Shown here in pieces: positions 11,602 through 23,470 of a stretch of DNA of 64,000 bases. Position 1 is the first letter of the stretch; each line of letters begins with the position of its first letter. Under the pieces are notes generated by a model. That model did no database searches. It had not been told where the DNA came from and saw nothing but the letters and a program-made list of their open reading frames with translations. Source of the stretch: Pyxicephalus adspersus (Eukaryota > Chordata > Amphibia > Anura > Pyxicephalidae); the NCBI RefSeq assembly GCF_032062135.1, contig NC_092859.1:28827519-28891518 (forward strand), in the 5' to 3' direction. Made by a program: the position numbers and the translations under genes.

Positions 11602-12030
11602 TTAAAGTAGAACTAAAGGTAAAATAAAAAATGCCACTTACTTTTACTTCCGCAGATCCCTCGATCCCTCTGGAGCTGTCTTCTAAAGAGTCCTGGTTTC
11701 TTGCTTCGTCCTATCACTTCCTGCGGATTCTGCCATTTCCTTTTATCCTTTTGTGTCTTCTGCCAATGTCACCTGATCTTGCACTGCACAGGTGCGACTA
11801 CTGGGTGACGCATACCTTTGTATTTGTAAGAAAAAACGTGCTGATCTTACAGCACATGCGTAGGATTGGTACTTTTCTCAATGGCTGAGAGGTCCATTCT
11901 GCGCACACAAAAGGTGCAGCTCTGAGCCTTCTGGGATGCGTGATATGGGTATGCCAGGAGACTCTGCCACGGAAGTAAAGACAGAAGCCAAAAACATTTT
12001 TTCTTTATATAGAAGGCTTATCTACCTAGA
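11602..12030 (+). repeat. Dispersed repeat family C, copy 1
   Basis: The left edge reads TTAAAGTAGAACTAAAGGTA. The interior shares several blocks, in order, with 60795-61180: CACCTGATC plus TTGC, then TTCTGGGATGCGTGATATGG against TTCTGAGATAAGTGACGTTG, then a GTAAAGACAGAAG-type block. A third, more diverged copy lies at 48900-49236. It has no coding capacity and is probably a non-autonomous DNA element. Confidence 0.6.
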
Positions 12031-12482
12031 GATTTGACTGGATTTATATATGCCAAGTGTTCTGTATATATAATGGGTTATTATGTCAGCCACCAAGTGC
12101 ACATTATGTATATGTGGTGGCAGACATATTATATTACACATGCCATGGCATGCTTACTGCACGGATATATATTTGTTGTGCTTTTCTACTGCTGAGCCAA
12201 TCTGGCAACCAAGTGCTGACAGATGTCATTGTCCCTCAGTTGGATTGGCTAACCAATTCTGTACCTGTCAAAGACGTGTGTATACTGTCATATGCTGGTT
12301 CAAAATTTGGATTGTGCAAATTCCCAGTTGGAATAGCTGCAATTCCAACTCCAACATACCTCATGGCCCCCTAGTATCTGAGCATCAGCACACACAGCTC
12401 AATTCCAGCTTGAAAATTAGGAATGAGGTTCGGATTTGCCGCAACTATGGGTTCAAGGCAAACTATTAGAAGCTTACTCCCA

Positions 12483-12936
12483 GTACCAGTGAGATCTGCA
12501 CCCCAGTGCACACAGCTCCTATCAAGTATCCATGTTATCTATGAGATATTCACCCCAGCGCACACTGCTTACTCAGTGTATCCATGTTATCAGTGAGATA
12601 TTCACCCCAGCACACACTGCTCACTCCATGGGCCTGATTTATTAAAGCTCTCCAAGGCTTGATAGGATACACTTTCATCAGTGATGCTGGGTGATATAGC
12701 AAACCTGGAATGGATTTCTTCAAAGTCATTTGCTAGCATGTGTATTGAACCCTAGACCAGATTCTTTCCAGGTTTGCTGGATCACCCAGCTTCACTTATG
12801 AAAGTGTATCCTCTCCAGCCTTGGAGAGCTTTCATAAATCAGGGCACATGTATCCCTGAGATCTTTGTGCACACAAGTCACTCCCAATATCTATGACATC
12901 AGTGAGATCTGCACCCCAGTGCATACAGCTCAACAG
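12483..12936. repeat. Minisatellite, about 52-base unit, split by a MITE
   Basis: The motif GAGATCTGCACCCCAGTGCA or a close variant recurs at 12491, 12543, 12595, 12858 and 12904. Units are 52 bases apart before the MITE and 46 bases apart after it. A typical unit also contains TATCCATGTTATC. The gap between the third and fourth units equals one unit plus the inserted MITE, so the array existed before the insertion. Diverged units show it is not young. Confidence 0.8.
12631..12846. mobile_element. Foldback MITE (CTCTCCA family), copy c
   Basis: This is a full-length copy from GGCCTGATTTATTAAAGC to AATCAGGGCA with matching inverted arms. It sits inside the minisatellite. CATG occurs just outside each end (12627-12630 and 12847-12850), a possible target duplication, though other copies suggest ATT, so the duplication length is unsettled. 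Confidence 0.88.
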
Positions 12937-13564
12937 ACCTCATGAGGTGATAAACAGAGGTTACTAATACAGACAATGTCTAAAAAGACATACAGCAATT
13001 ACATGGAAAAAGGGAAAACCCTGTGTTAGATAAGTTAATATAAAGGTTGTGCTGTAATATACAGTTTCCATCCAGTGATTTCCCTTGCTTTTTCTATGGT
13101 GCTCGATGTGCTTAGTATGTACATAGTATGGTGGTCAGCATTTTTGAACCCACTTTTTCTAAATCCAATTTATCCTGGACCAGTTCCAGTCTGTAAATAG
13201 AAAGTGAAAGGAGAGACGCAATAGTGATCAGCTTATCTGTGTCAATCTGCTTTCTCTTCATTTTAGCACCTGAACTGATGGACTCCTATATGCTGGATCT
13301 TTCATTCACACTCTATCTTTGGTATAAAGAGACTGAAAGGAGTCCATACAGGTTAAGATCAGATGCCTACCTCTCTAGCATTTCAAAAATTAAGGATGTA
13401 TTTATTTGTGTCTTTTACATCTGCTATAATTTAGCTTTAAGTGACACAAACAAACCTGACACAAAATATAATTGTTTTTGCCTGTTTTGTTATTTGTCAG
13501 AAGTTGTAGCTGGCTTGCCTTTGACCCAATACAATAACTTCTCAATTTGTGTCTTTTGTTGCAG

Positions 13565-13707
13565 TCCGGGAAATGGGCGCTGAAGGAATTAAACGTGGGC
13601 TCCGACAGCTTGGCTGCAGAAAAGTGAACAAGAGTTACACAAATTGCCATGCCTTGTCTCCTGTCACCCTCCTCGGGCTATATCCTGACACAGTTCCTGA
13701 TGTGTGA
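13565..13707 (+). other. Weak candidate terminal exon
   Basis: A good splice-acceptor pattern (pyrimidine-rich tract ending TTTTGTTGCAG) precedes position 13565. Downstream, one frame is open for 20 codons to a TGA at 13625 and begins SGKWALKELNVGSDSLAAEK. Another frame stays open for 46 codons to a TGA at 13705. AATAAA follows at about 13927, a plausible polyadenylation signal. I do not recognise either peptide. The stretch is less AT-rich than its surroundings. It could be a 3' exon of a protein or a long non-coding RNA, or chance. Confidence 0.2.
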
Positions 13708-15017
13708 CACTCTTAGCAATAAGCTGTAATAGAAAGAGCAAACGACTTATTATTTTTTATTTTCTATTGTTTTTACGGAGCCAGTTCAGGGAGTTCTTGG
13801 CAAAGGACAATGTTAGAGTTCTTGCTATATCAAAAACATTTGACTTTTTTTAAGAGCCATATAACACAAGCACATTGGTGGGTGCCATTTATTTTTGGGC
13901 TGTGATAATATTCAATATGATGGAGTAATAAATAACCTATTTAGGTTTAATTTGATAGATTAATGTCCATTCTCAACCTATGTTTTTTGTAAAATGTAGT
14001 TTTTGGTCATTTATTTCTTTATGAATTAAAAACAGTACTAATCGCCTAATTACTTAAAGAAATGCAAGAGAGTCAACAGGAGAATGAGGTCCTTTTAACA
14101 GACCGAACTGCAGTATTAGATTACCGATATACAGTCCTGGAGAGATGCTGTTGATGGTTGCATGATGGCATACTTAGTTTAGGTGGACCAAATCCAAGTT
14201 TAGAAACTTTTTTCAAATAATTGCTGATTGGTGAAAAATGAAACATTGCAAATGTGGTAGATGGAAGAGGTTACTTTTGTTTGGAGATCATAAGAGTACT
14301 CTTCTAGATAATAATTATTCCTATTTATGAACAGATGGTGAGCTTCAATTTGGAGTTTCATTTTTTTTCTAGCTTTTTTTACAGCTGTACTGTGACAGAC
14401 CCCTGAATAGAAGTGAGATCAGAATAAAATGTACACTTTGCCATATTGTAGGTGGACGAAATGTAGTTTTAAGATTCCTTTTTGTACTTGTTTAATTATC
14501 TCAATGTACATGTTGGTACTTCCAGCAGGCCTGGAGCAATTTATGGGCGGAGGGCCTCATGACAGGGGGAGTATGGAAGACGAGGTATGAAAAGGTTTAA
14601 AGGTCATGGAAAGGGGGGACAGGTGGATGTGGAAGTAAAGAGGACAATAAAAAATGAGCGCCTGGGGGCCTGGTGTGGATGCGGAGACAGCTGGAGTACT
14701 ATAAGAAAATTGATACCTTTCATGGATCTGTGTTAAAGAGTTGTTCTGGTTTTATGCTAAAATATTGTTGTTAATGTATTTGTGAACATGGTTAATAAAG
14801 GGGGCTGCTGTGGCCAATTTTTTCCACCAAAATAATTGTGTTATGTTGTGTTATTGGATGGGAGCAATTGGGGGTGGTGGATTAATTGGTTATGGCAGAG
14901 GGAGGCTTCTCATGCTGTACCCTGGTCATGCTAAATGTTACCAAAAAGTGTTTGTCAAATGTATACTCAGTAATATTTAGTTACATTATTAACTAATTAT
15001 TATTACTAATTATTATT
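13708..15017. other. Unassigned non-coding DNA
   Basis: No gene is supported. A purine-rich stretch at 14520-14700, and an AATAAA within GTTAATAAAGGGGGCTGC at about 14790, look like the 3' part of an unidentified repeat, but no second copy occurs in this window. Confidence 0.4.
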
Positions 15018-15275
15018 AACAAATATTTATATAGCGCTGACATATTATGCAGCGCATTTCAAAGTAACTGTCCCTTAAGGGGGCTCACAATCTAATGTCT
15101 CTACCATAGTCATATGTCATTATCACTAGCTAAGGCCAAATTTTGACCAGAAGCAAACCCACACAAACAAGGGGAGAACACTTTGCAGATAGTGCCCTGG
15201 CTGAGATTTGAACCTGGGACCTAATGCTGCAAACAAGAATTCTACTGACTGAGGCAAGCAACTGTGCTGCCCTGG
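15018..15275 (-). mobile_element. tRNA-derived SINE
   Basis: Read on the minus strand, the element starts with CCAGGGCAGCACAG and has a polymerase III B-box-like GGTTCAAATCTCAGC (15200-15214). It continues with GAACACTTTGCAGAT-region sequence, then GACATATGACTATGG and GATTGTGAGCCCC. It ends in GCGCTATATAAATA plus an AT-rich tail. This order matches a SINE type common in frogs and other vertebrates, whose tail is shared with a partner LINE. The internal promoter is diverged and the copy is old. Confidence 0.75.
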
Positions 15276-16419
15276 TTTTTTCCTTCTTCAACTGGACTTA
15301 ATCTTGTAGTGTTGAAAAATGTTTACAGCTTCCCAAACTACTTCAACAAGGTTCCTAAAGTTACAAAACACCTTGGAGATTACAAGAACAAGTCCAGTTC
15401 AATGTAACTAACCATTACTAGATATACAATGACCTGGATAAATAGGAACCTTCACAAACATATTTGTCTGCTATTTGCAGCACTTTATAGCCAGTGATCA
15501 AATGGAATACCCCAAAAAAGTAATAGACCCTTGACCACAGGTCTAATCTTCCAAACACTAGCAAAAAATATTGGCCTAGATTTTACTCTTTGTTGAAGAA
15601 ATGTTACAGTAGTTTGAGATATATTATAACCTACTTTGAAAGTCTAGGACTGAAGGAGTTAAGATCTTGATGGTCTGAAAATTTAGTCCATATTTTTAGT
15701 GTCGTGAATTTAAACAGGCACAGCAAACTGCAGACCCCAGACTGTCTTTATTCAGCCATCTGTGCTCCCGTTTTTTAAAAGCCAAATTAATTTGGCAACA
15801 GGTGCCGACAAAAACCTAAAGTAGAATTTTAAGTGAAAAATAAACACACAGGAAGAAGTAAACCACAGGCCTTAATGTTTACTTAGTGTAAATAAATACA
15901 TTGTTTATGTAGTGTATGTAGAAGTCTTACTTCTACTTTTCTATTACAGATCTTATGGGGGATGTTGAAATATGACTGGGCCAAAGTTAGGCCAAGTGCA
16001 GTCATTAGACAGCACAGAGTAACAGACCTAGTATGACTTTTACTTATCTATACCAGCATGAAGTATGAGAGGTGTATGGAGGATACAGCATTATCAGTGG
16101 GAAAAAGATTTAATGTTAAGCAGTGAATTAGTTGGGATGACATGTGAGTCAAGAACTCCAATTACCAGCATGACAATATGAACATTATTCATACATAATA
16201 TATATTTACCCAGGAAAAATGTCAAAATAAGCTGAAAACAAAATTACGTCTTAGTCTTTGTTATTGTAAATAAAGGGAAAAGCATGAAAACATATGATAT
16301 ATACCTTTTAAACTGTATCAAACCAAATTAAATACAACATTTTCAATGCATCTCTGCAAATTGTGTACATTCCCAATGTTTATCCATAAAAAAGTACAAA
16401 AAAATACCTGTTGATCTCC

Positions 16420-16542
16420 TAGATTGTAATCTCTTCGGGGCAGAGTCCTCTCCTCCTGTGTCACTATCTGCGTCTGTCTGTCATTTGCAACCCCTATTTA
16501 ATGTACAGCACTGTGTAATATGTTAGCGCTATATAAATCCTG

Positions 16543-16573
<31 letters not shown>

Positions 16574-16604
16574 ATAATAATAATAATACTCAGAGAGAAG
16601 TTCT
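16420..16604 (+). mobile_element. SINE 3' end with (TTA)n and (TAA)n tail
   Basis: The sequence runs from AGATTGTAATCTCTTCGGGG through TGTACAGCACTGTGTAATAT to GCGCTATATAAATCCTG and then a TTA microsatellite that switches to TAA. The promoter-bearing head is absent, so this is a 5'-truncated copy, or a tail-only family. The microsatellite probably grew from its tail. Confidence 0.72.
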
Positions 16605-16634
16605 AGGTGTATGCCTATATGAGCAGCAACTGAC

Positions 16635-17215
16635 TGATACCTGTTACATAGTTAGGTTGAAAAGAAAAGTCCATCAACTTCAACCAATAGAGAAACAAAC
16701 CTACTACAAACCAGCATATCCCAAATTGAACCAAACATCCATAGCTGATCCAGAGGAAGGCTACCCCCCCCCCCTCTCCCCCACACACACACTTATAAAG
16801 TCTGGATCAATCTTCTCCAACAAAATTCCTTTCTGATCCCAAGAGGCAATACGATGTTCCCTGAATCAACAGTATCTGGTGTCATTCCTTCAAAACTTTA
16901 TTACCCAGTTATACTCTGTGCTTCTAGATAATCATCCAGCTTTTTCTTAAGCAATCCATGGTAGTTGCTGAAACTACTTACTGAGGGAGCCTATTCCACA
17001 TTTTCACAGCCCTTACTGTGAAGAATCCCTTCTTTATATGGAGATTAAACTGTGTCCTTTTGTCGTTTGTAATGACCTAAAAGTGTATAATTGTGAAGCG
17101 AGTTCTGTAAAGGAACCATTTATATATTTATACAGGGTGATAATATACCCCCTTAAATGTCTCTTCTCAAAGGAAGAATGGATTCAGTTTAGCTAATCTC
17201 TCCTCGAAGCTGACA
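16635..17215 (-). mobile_element. Old LINE-like retroelement fragment
   Basis: The right end of the plus-strand text (ACATAGTTAGGTTGAAAAGA at 16647) matches a dispersed repeat I recall from amphibian genomes. Read on the minus strand, a short stretch encodes NLHIKKGFFTVRAVKMWNRL (17055-16990). This resembles the conserved FFTVRVVKHWNRLP-type segment seen near the end of CR1-like and related LINE polyproteins. Stops and frameshifts flank it. The fragment is inactive and the LINE clade is uncertain. Confidence 0.5.
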
Positions 17216-17329
17216 TAGTAAAAACTGCCCCTGCACGAATTTTCCAAACAACGTGATGGTTTCACAAAGAAGTTTTTTCTACCTACAGAAACAAGGTTAA
17301 ATAAACCAAACCAATAACGCTGGGCATGA

Positions 17330-17640
17330 TGCTAAAATAATGATTTAAAAGGCTGAGATTTATTTCCCTCGGTCTGGCAGTGATTTTTCCCGCTATTTTT
17401 TCAGCTAATGGAGTTATTTTCATGAACGGTTAGAAATACTGGAAGCAGGCTGCAGAGTGTGACACAAGTACATCTGCCTGACGCCTGACTAAGGATTTTG
17501 CGCCAAATGATTCATTTTCTGCAAGATCCTAAATTTGGCAGAAATAACATTAACGGCCGCAGCAAAGAGAGGGGTGAAAACTCCAGCTAAAAATTCTTCA
17601 TGCGTGAACCTATCCAATAAATGATTACAGAATTATCATT
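17330..17640. promoter_or_regulatory. Candidate conserved non-coding element
   Basis: The block is repeat-free with balanced composition and retained CpGs (GAACGG, GACGCC, TTGCGCC, AACGGCCGC). Homeodomain-like sites occur (CAGCTAATGGAG and AATGATT). It lies between an old LINE-like piece and very AT-rich DNA. No coding frame is convincing. The call is by texture only. Confidence 0.25.
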
Positions 17641-18242
17641 ATATAATCAAAACACAGGAAAGATACTAAATATGGTTGTATTTTTAAAATGTCATAAGAA
17701 ATGGATCCAATTTTGAAATAGAGAAAAAAATGAAAACTGTACAAAGTGTACTCAGAATTAAAATTGAAAATGAAAAAGAAAATACCAACAATAATTTATT
17801 GTATTATTTAAAAAATAAAAATAATACCATGTGTTATCTTTTTTAGGATGTTTCTGTGCTGCTTTGGGTCATATTTCCTGTTTTTTAAAGTGTATATGGA
17901 CCCAATCATTACATTTCATGAGTAAAACCTCCAAAGTAGTTTTTACCCTTTTTTATCTTTAAATCTGCTTTCATGAAATAATTCTTGTTTCCTGATTGGG
18001 ATGATAGTTTACTGTTCCTTACTTTTCTTTATCTTTTAGCTTCCTCTTACCAGGAAAGGTGAGTATAGAAATTCTTCCTGGCAGAAATCTGACTTAAATT
18101 TTGGGACTGCAATGGCCAAGCATGTTGAATGATGCATTTGTTACAATGATTCCCTCCAAGCTACACTCTCAATTGTCTCCAATGTAATACAATACATTTT
18201 CCTTACTCAAACTTCTGAATGAAAAGCTGTAAAAAAATTAGA

Positions 18243-18625
18243 CATTGCAAAGGAAAGTGCCATTTGACAAAAAAAATTGTTGATCAAAGGTTTTTGATGC
18301 TAACAAAATATTATTCTGATGCAAATTGACTCCCCCCAACACATCAGATTTAAAAATATATTTTCCTGCTTGTGGGAAAAACACATGCTTTGTATTTCAA
18401 TTTTCTTTTTCATTTAACAAATTTGTGAAATAAAATCTTTACACATGCAAAGGGACATTACCACTTGACTAGGGACAAAAATTGATTGTTAATCTGAGTA
18501 AAGGATTGTCAATGAGCTTCATTCTAATGCAAATGAATCTTCACTGGCTTTACGACACATTTTCCCATACTTAAACATCCTTATATAGGGAAACCACAAG
18601 CTTACATTTCATTATTTTCTTTTCG
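18243..18625. repeat. Diverged local tandem duplication, about 200-base unit
   Basis: The first unit (18243-18415) and second unit (18448-18625) share blocks in the same order: CATTGCAAAGGAAAGTGCCA against CATGCAAAGGGACATTACCA, then TTATTCTGATGCAAATTGAC against CATTCTAATGCAAATGAATC, then a GGGAAA-ACA and TTTCA-TTTTCTTTT ending. Each unit carries an ATGCAAAT-type octamer. No coding frame is present. It could be a duplicated enhancer module or two copies of an unknown repeat. Confidence 0.5.
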
Positions 18626-18639
18626 GGCCCAACTAACTC

Positions 18640-20960
18640 CTAACTCCCTAATTTACAATTCAATTAAAAAGTACAAACTTAAATGTTTATTTGGTCTAGC
18701 TTTACATTTTCATTGCATTTTGGTTTATTTGACACAATAAAATCAAAACAAATCTGGGCAGATGTAGTAATCTCTACTTGTCACAAGAAAATATAATGAA
18801 GAATAGAGTACATGTGACAATTTTAACACACAACGTCCACTTGTTGCACTGTTGTCATCACTGGTAAAACTCCAAGAAATAGTCATTACTTTAATGCATG
18901 CAGACATTCATTATTTTAATTATTACAGTTTTTATTGTAAAATAGAAAGAAAAACGTACATTACATTCTTACAAAACAACAAAAACAAAAAAAGAAAAAT
19001 GAAAAAAGACATGTATACAGTATATGATACACAGAGCTATCCAAAGGTTTTCAATTTAAACTTTAAATTTAATTCATAGATGCTTTTAGCACTTGCAGAT
19101 TAGAGGTGTGCCCTGTTTAATAAGATGCTCCTTGGTATTAGTAGATTGAAACTAAATATTTAAAAGTAAGCATATAACTCTCATACTGTTCCGTATGAGG
19201 AGGAGTCATAATCAAAAGTAGGAAACTAACAGCAATTAAAACCCAAAAGGGTTTCCAGCTATATTGCAAAAGAAAAAAACATTGATCTGTAATTTCATAT
19301 GAATGAGAATGGAATAAAGTTCATAATTTTTCTAATCATTTGCTACAGAGAAACAGCGAACCTTACATGCGCTCTGCATGCACACACCAGCTGAGTCAGT
19401 AGGAACAGAGAAGAACATGACAGGCCCTGGCACCCCACTAGTGTGAGCAAAGACGGACAGATGTCTCACCACATGGCTTTCTTGATGAGACACTTGCCCG
19501 CCTAAGGACAGCCAAAGCGCAAAGGCTTTAAGATGCATCAGATTTTTGTCTGTGTGAGTAAATTTCTGAGCAGTAAGCAGTATTTACCATTTTTCTTCTG
19601 AACATAAGCACCCATTTTAAAAACAAAAATTCTAGACAATTCTGAATATAATGATGAGGAGTTGGAAATAAAGAGTTTATAGCTATCTGTAGCCCTGCTA
19701 GATCTAAGTTCTCATATTGTTCTCAGATCATGCAAGTATTGGAGGATCCCAAATTATAGCAGAGAAGAAATTGTTAGTAAGAAGTCACTCCAAAGCGGAC
19801 AGGCATCAGTAATAAGATAATAGCTGATTTGGAGTTTTAACTATTGCATGCACAAATTAATAACAGACCCCCTTCCCCAAAAAAATGAATTGACACCTAA
19901 AGAAACCTACTTAAATGTTCAAAATTGACTCTAAATCTCTGGTCATATGATGGCTCAGAGTCTTCTATTTTCTTGCACAGAAGGTAGGTTTCTTCTTCAG
20001 GTGTCCATAGTACTGCCTGTGTGTAACATGGATATTTCATTTTGGCTGTTCATTGGTAGATTCTTCTCAAAAACAGAATGAACTTTGCAAACAGGACTAG
20101 TGGGAAACTGCCTGGTGTGGGTGTCAATCACCTGGAAATGGCACTGGCAAAGGACCTGAATAGTGGACATAGGTGAAGATATTTCATAAACAACAATAAA
20201 CTAAAAGCCTGACAGAGGTCTTCAGAATTCCCATTTTTTTGCTTTCTCTACCCATAAACAAAGATTTCCCACCTCGTCCTTTACCTGTTTCTGAACCAGT
20301 CATCAAGAGAGTATATGAGAGTAAATGCCCACATTGGGGCACATAAAGCCAAGAATGAGATTTAATGAGACCCAAGAAATGAGATTTAAACTCATTCCAT
20401 TGTATCCAAAACTGAAAAATTTGGGCTTGAAATAGAAACACCTAGAGCATGACATTGTTTTGCTTAATTAATGCAAGCTCCACAGCGGAAGGTTGATCGT
20501 CACCCTCTATGTAACTAATATCACTGGCTGTAAACCCTATGCTGGATGAAACGCTGGCTGAGATCCACAGAGATTTGTCATTGTTAAATTCACCTACGGG
20601 CCCATAACCAAACCATCATTAGACCATTTGTCTTCCTGTGCATCAGGCAATATTCATGGCTTCTAAGATCATGAGCTGCATTTATCTTACTTTCAATGTG
20701 AATCATTGCACACAGGAGAGGTATTAGGTTCCCAAATGCAATCTGCCTCTTCCGGAGAAACTGTACAGAGCGCAGTTTGGCTTTTATGGCTGGTTTGCAT
20801 AAACACAATGTAACAAGTTTGTAAAATGTTGTCTAAATATTGTTATGCCCATATTCAGGAGGGAACAAAATGAATGCTTGGATTGCTTTACTGTAGCAAA
20901 ATAAGAGCTGAAACACTCCAAGGAAACAGTTGCATATAAAGTTAAAAACAAATGTAAACA
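18640..20960. other. Unassigned AT-rich non-coding DNA
   Basis: No gene or repeat is recognised. Short minus-strand frames at 19332, 20184 and 20590 have no family resemblance. Confidence 0.4.
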
Positions 20961-20963
20961 TTA

Positions 20964-21011
<48 letters not shown>
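20961..21011. repeat. (TA)n microsatellite
   Basis: About 50 bases of alternating TA are preceded by an interrupted TATATATGTATA segment. Confidence 0.95.
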
Positions 21012-21014
<3 letters not shown>

Positions 21015-21344
21015 TTTTTACCTCTATAATTTATCTTTAGTTAGTAATTATTTAAGAATGAGTTCCCTAATTTAAGTTAGGTTCCCTAAATTGCAATGCT
21101 TTGGAGTTCTTTGTTGGTATTGTATACAGAGATAAAAAAACAAAACAATAAATGGAGCTTAAACTATTTAAGTATTATTTAGAGCAAAAGCTCATTTCTT
21201 GAGAAAAAAAAAATAGGAAGTTGCAGGAGAATTCACCAAATTGGTGGAAACTATTGCAAAGTGTCTCCATGAAGAGATATCCCCATCTATACCAGTTCAG
21301 TCTAGGCCATGGCCACAGATGTCAGAACTATGCACTGTACTACT

Positions 21345-21530
21345 ACCGGTAATACACAGCTAAGGGAGTCTGAAAGTTATAAAGCAGCAAATGTTTATTT
21401 CACTAAACATTCCCTTATGATGAATAAATTACTGCAATTGAAACACATAGACATGGAAGATTTCCCACCAGACAATGTTTTAGAGAATATCCTATTCACT
21501 GCTTTAAAAACGGACCCCTAAGTGTATAGT
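21345..21530 (+). repeat. Dispersed repeat family D, copy 1
   Basis: About 80 bases from 21435 (CTGCAATTGAAACACATAGA onward, through CACCAGACAATG and CCTATTCACTGC) align without gaps to 44697-44780. A third partial copy lies inverted at 59455-59490. The 70-codon frame across it is a by-product. The family is unknown to me. Confidence 0.55.
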
Positions 21531-21589
21531 TCAGGAAATTTGCATGAAAGAAGTTTAAAATACTTAATTGCATAGTGAACCTATACATA

Positions 21590-21766
21590 CATAGTGAAGC
21601 TGGGTGATCCAGCCAACGTGGAATGGATCTGGTCCCGGATTCTAAACATTTGCTAGCAAATAGCAAATGGCTTTGAAGAAACCCATTCCAGGTTTGCTGG
21701 ATCACCCAGCTCTACTGATGAAGGTGTATCCTCTCCAGCCTTGGAGAGCTTTATTAAATCAGGCAC
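21590..21766. mobile_element. Foldback MITE (CTCTCCA family), copy d, 5'-truncated
   Basis: The right arm is complete (GGTTTGCTGGATCACCCAGC then CTCTCCAGCCTTGGAGAGCT, ending AATCAGGC). The left arm begins only at GTGAAGCTGGGTGATCCAGC, so its outer 50 or so bases are gone. Confidence 0.82.
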
Positions 21767-22009
21767 AATGCCAGATTCCCTGTTTAAAAGTAGTACCCAG
21801 TATGTCCCTTATGCAATATCAAAAACTAAGGACAGGAAAGTGTGTGTTGTCTACTTTTAAGAGGGAGATGGAAAACGTCCTTCACTGTTTAGATTTTCAG
21901 TCATTATAGACAGCCATCTAAATTATTTAAATAAAATATACCTTTATTTTAATTAATTTTTAAAAATACATATCTAAACTAAGGGCAGGGTAATTCCTGT
22001 CTCTTCATT

Positions 22010-22245
22010 GTGCAATTTTCAGTCGCTCCCCATGGCTGGGAACATGAAGCCACTCGAGCACTCGCACAGCATTGATGGTTTAAAAAGCCTGTGGCAATGA
22101 GCAATACTAGTACTGCTTACTGCAGCCCTATCCATTTCCTTTAGGGCTGTTGCAAGTACATGTAGCGTCTCCCCATGCAGCAGCGGTTCCTGGCATGAGA
22201 AATCATTAAAGTACCACAACATCACTGCGAGTGTGTATTAGCCCT
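22010..22245. repeat. Probable dispersed repeat, TTAGCCCTAAGGCTAA junction
   Basis: The segment from CAATTTTCAGTCGCTCCCCA to GTGTATTAGCCCTAAGG is GC-richer than its flanks. It resembles frog repeat sequence I recall, but no second copy lies in the window. The small palindrome TTAGCCCTAAGGCTAA at its right edge may mark abutting element ends. Confidence 0.35.
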
Positions 22246-22799
22246 AAGGCTAAATCTACACTAAATATAAATACCCAAACAGATTTGTATGCGTTTTTAT
22301 GTGTTTGCAGACTTTTAAACCAAGATATATGACAGAGAAGAGTTAGAATAGGGACCCCCCCCAAATGGCCCAAAACACCTCAAAATGCCCATTTATGTCC
22401 ATTGGATTGCTTATAGGGAATTTAAAAGCATTTCGGGAGGCATACTGGACATTTATGGGTGTATATTACAAGTTAAAACGTAAGTTTAAATAAACTTATT
22501 ATTGTATCTAAAGTCATATAAAATAAGTAAACAATAGAAATAAAAGTAGTAATTTTGGATTTTTTGAACAGGTAAACATTAGATCTTCATTCAAACCTTG
22601 CCTGCAGTTAAAGCAAATATACTTGCATAAAAGCACATGAAAAAAAATGCATTTTAAGTATTTTGTCAACAAAAGCCTCAACTGATCTAATAGTGTACTG
22701 TGTAAAAAAAAAATATGTACACCCTTGGGCTTGGACACTGGTAATTCTCTTGTAAAATATCTTCAGTTACATAATAATGAGATTCTTTGCATGAACTAC

Positions 22800-23470
22800 C
22801 GGTTTAGAATCTTTCCACAACATTCCAATGAGATTCAAATCAGGTTTTGACAAGGTCACTCTAAAACCCTTTATTTCTTTTTTTGTGTCATTCCTTGCTA
22901 GATTTGCTAATGTGCTTTAAATTATTAATTTGAAAGATCAATTCCGCTTTACCTCCAGCTTTCATACAGATGGACTCACATTCTCCTTAAGCATGATAAA
23001 TGCAGAATTTATAGTTGGCTCAATGACTGCAAGCTTTCCAGACCCTAATGCAGCAAAGCAACCTCAAACCATAACCTATCACCATGCTTCAAAGTTGGTA
23101 TGGGATACTTTTCCTAATTTACTGCCATTGGTTTGCACCATTTATGACTTCTGTTCTTGTAGTCAAACAACTTTATCTTTGATTCATCAGTACAAAGCAC
23201 CTGAACCTGGATGAGCAAACCTGGAATGGATTCCCTAAAGGTCAATTGCTATATGTTAGCAAATGTTTTAAATGCTGGACCAGACCTTAACCTCCACAGC
23301 AAACCTGGATTCTATTTGTTAGTAAATGTTTTCAGTCCTGGACCAGATCCTTTCCAGGTTTGCTGGATTACTCAGACTAAATGATTAAAGTATATCCTCT
23401 CCAGCTTTGGAGTGCTTTAATAAATTCGGCACAATGTTCCAGAAGGTCCACCACCATTTTATGTAATTGA
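22800..23470 (-). pseudogene. Tc1 transposase pseudogene 2, split by a MITE
   Basis: Minus-strand translation gives DESKIKLF around the first catalytic Asp (near 23190), a PTLKHG segment (near 23095), and PDLNLIGMLWKDSK (near 22830). In active Tc1 transposases that last block contains NPIE with the third catalytic residue; here Glu is replaced by Gly. The codons just before DESK (FWNIVLC, within an FWN-V-WTDES-type family motif) lie on the far side of the MITE at 23201-23428. Removing the MITE therefore restores continuity, which shows that the MITE inserted into the gene. Several stops are also present. The N-terminal half (23470-24000) is too decayed to read. It is inactive. Confidence 0.82.
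23201..23428. mobile_element. Foldback MITE (CTCTCCA family), copy e, nested in Tc1
   Basis: The right arm is recognisable (TTTCCAGGTTTGCTGGATTA, then CTCTCCAGCTTTGGAGTGCT). The left arm starts late, at CTGAACCTGGATGAGCAAAC. An internal block containing AGCAAACCTGGA and GTTAG-AAATGTTTT-GCTGGACCAGA is duplicated in tandem. GCAC occurs on both sides, which may be the target duplication or chance. Confidence 0.78.

Noticed and set aside
12057..12469. Overlapping 105- and 128-codon plus-strand frames
   Set aside because: Two long frames overlap in the same direction with no recognisable domain, no splice context and a repeat-rich neighbourhood.
12483..12936. Regularly spaced repeats, considered as a CRISPR-like array
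   Set aside because: Units are diverged over their whole length with no unique spacers, the context is vertebrate, and the wide gap is a MITE.
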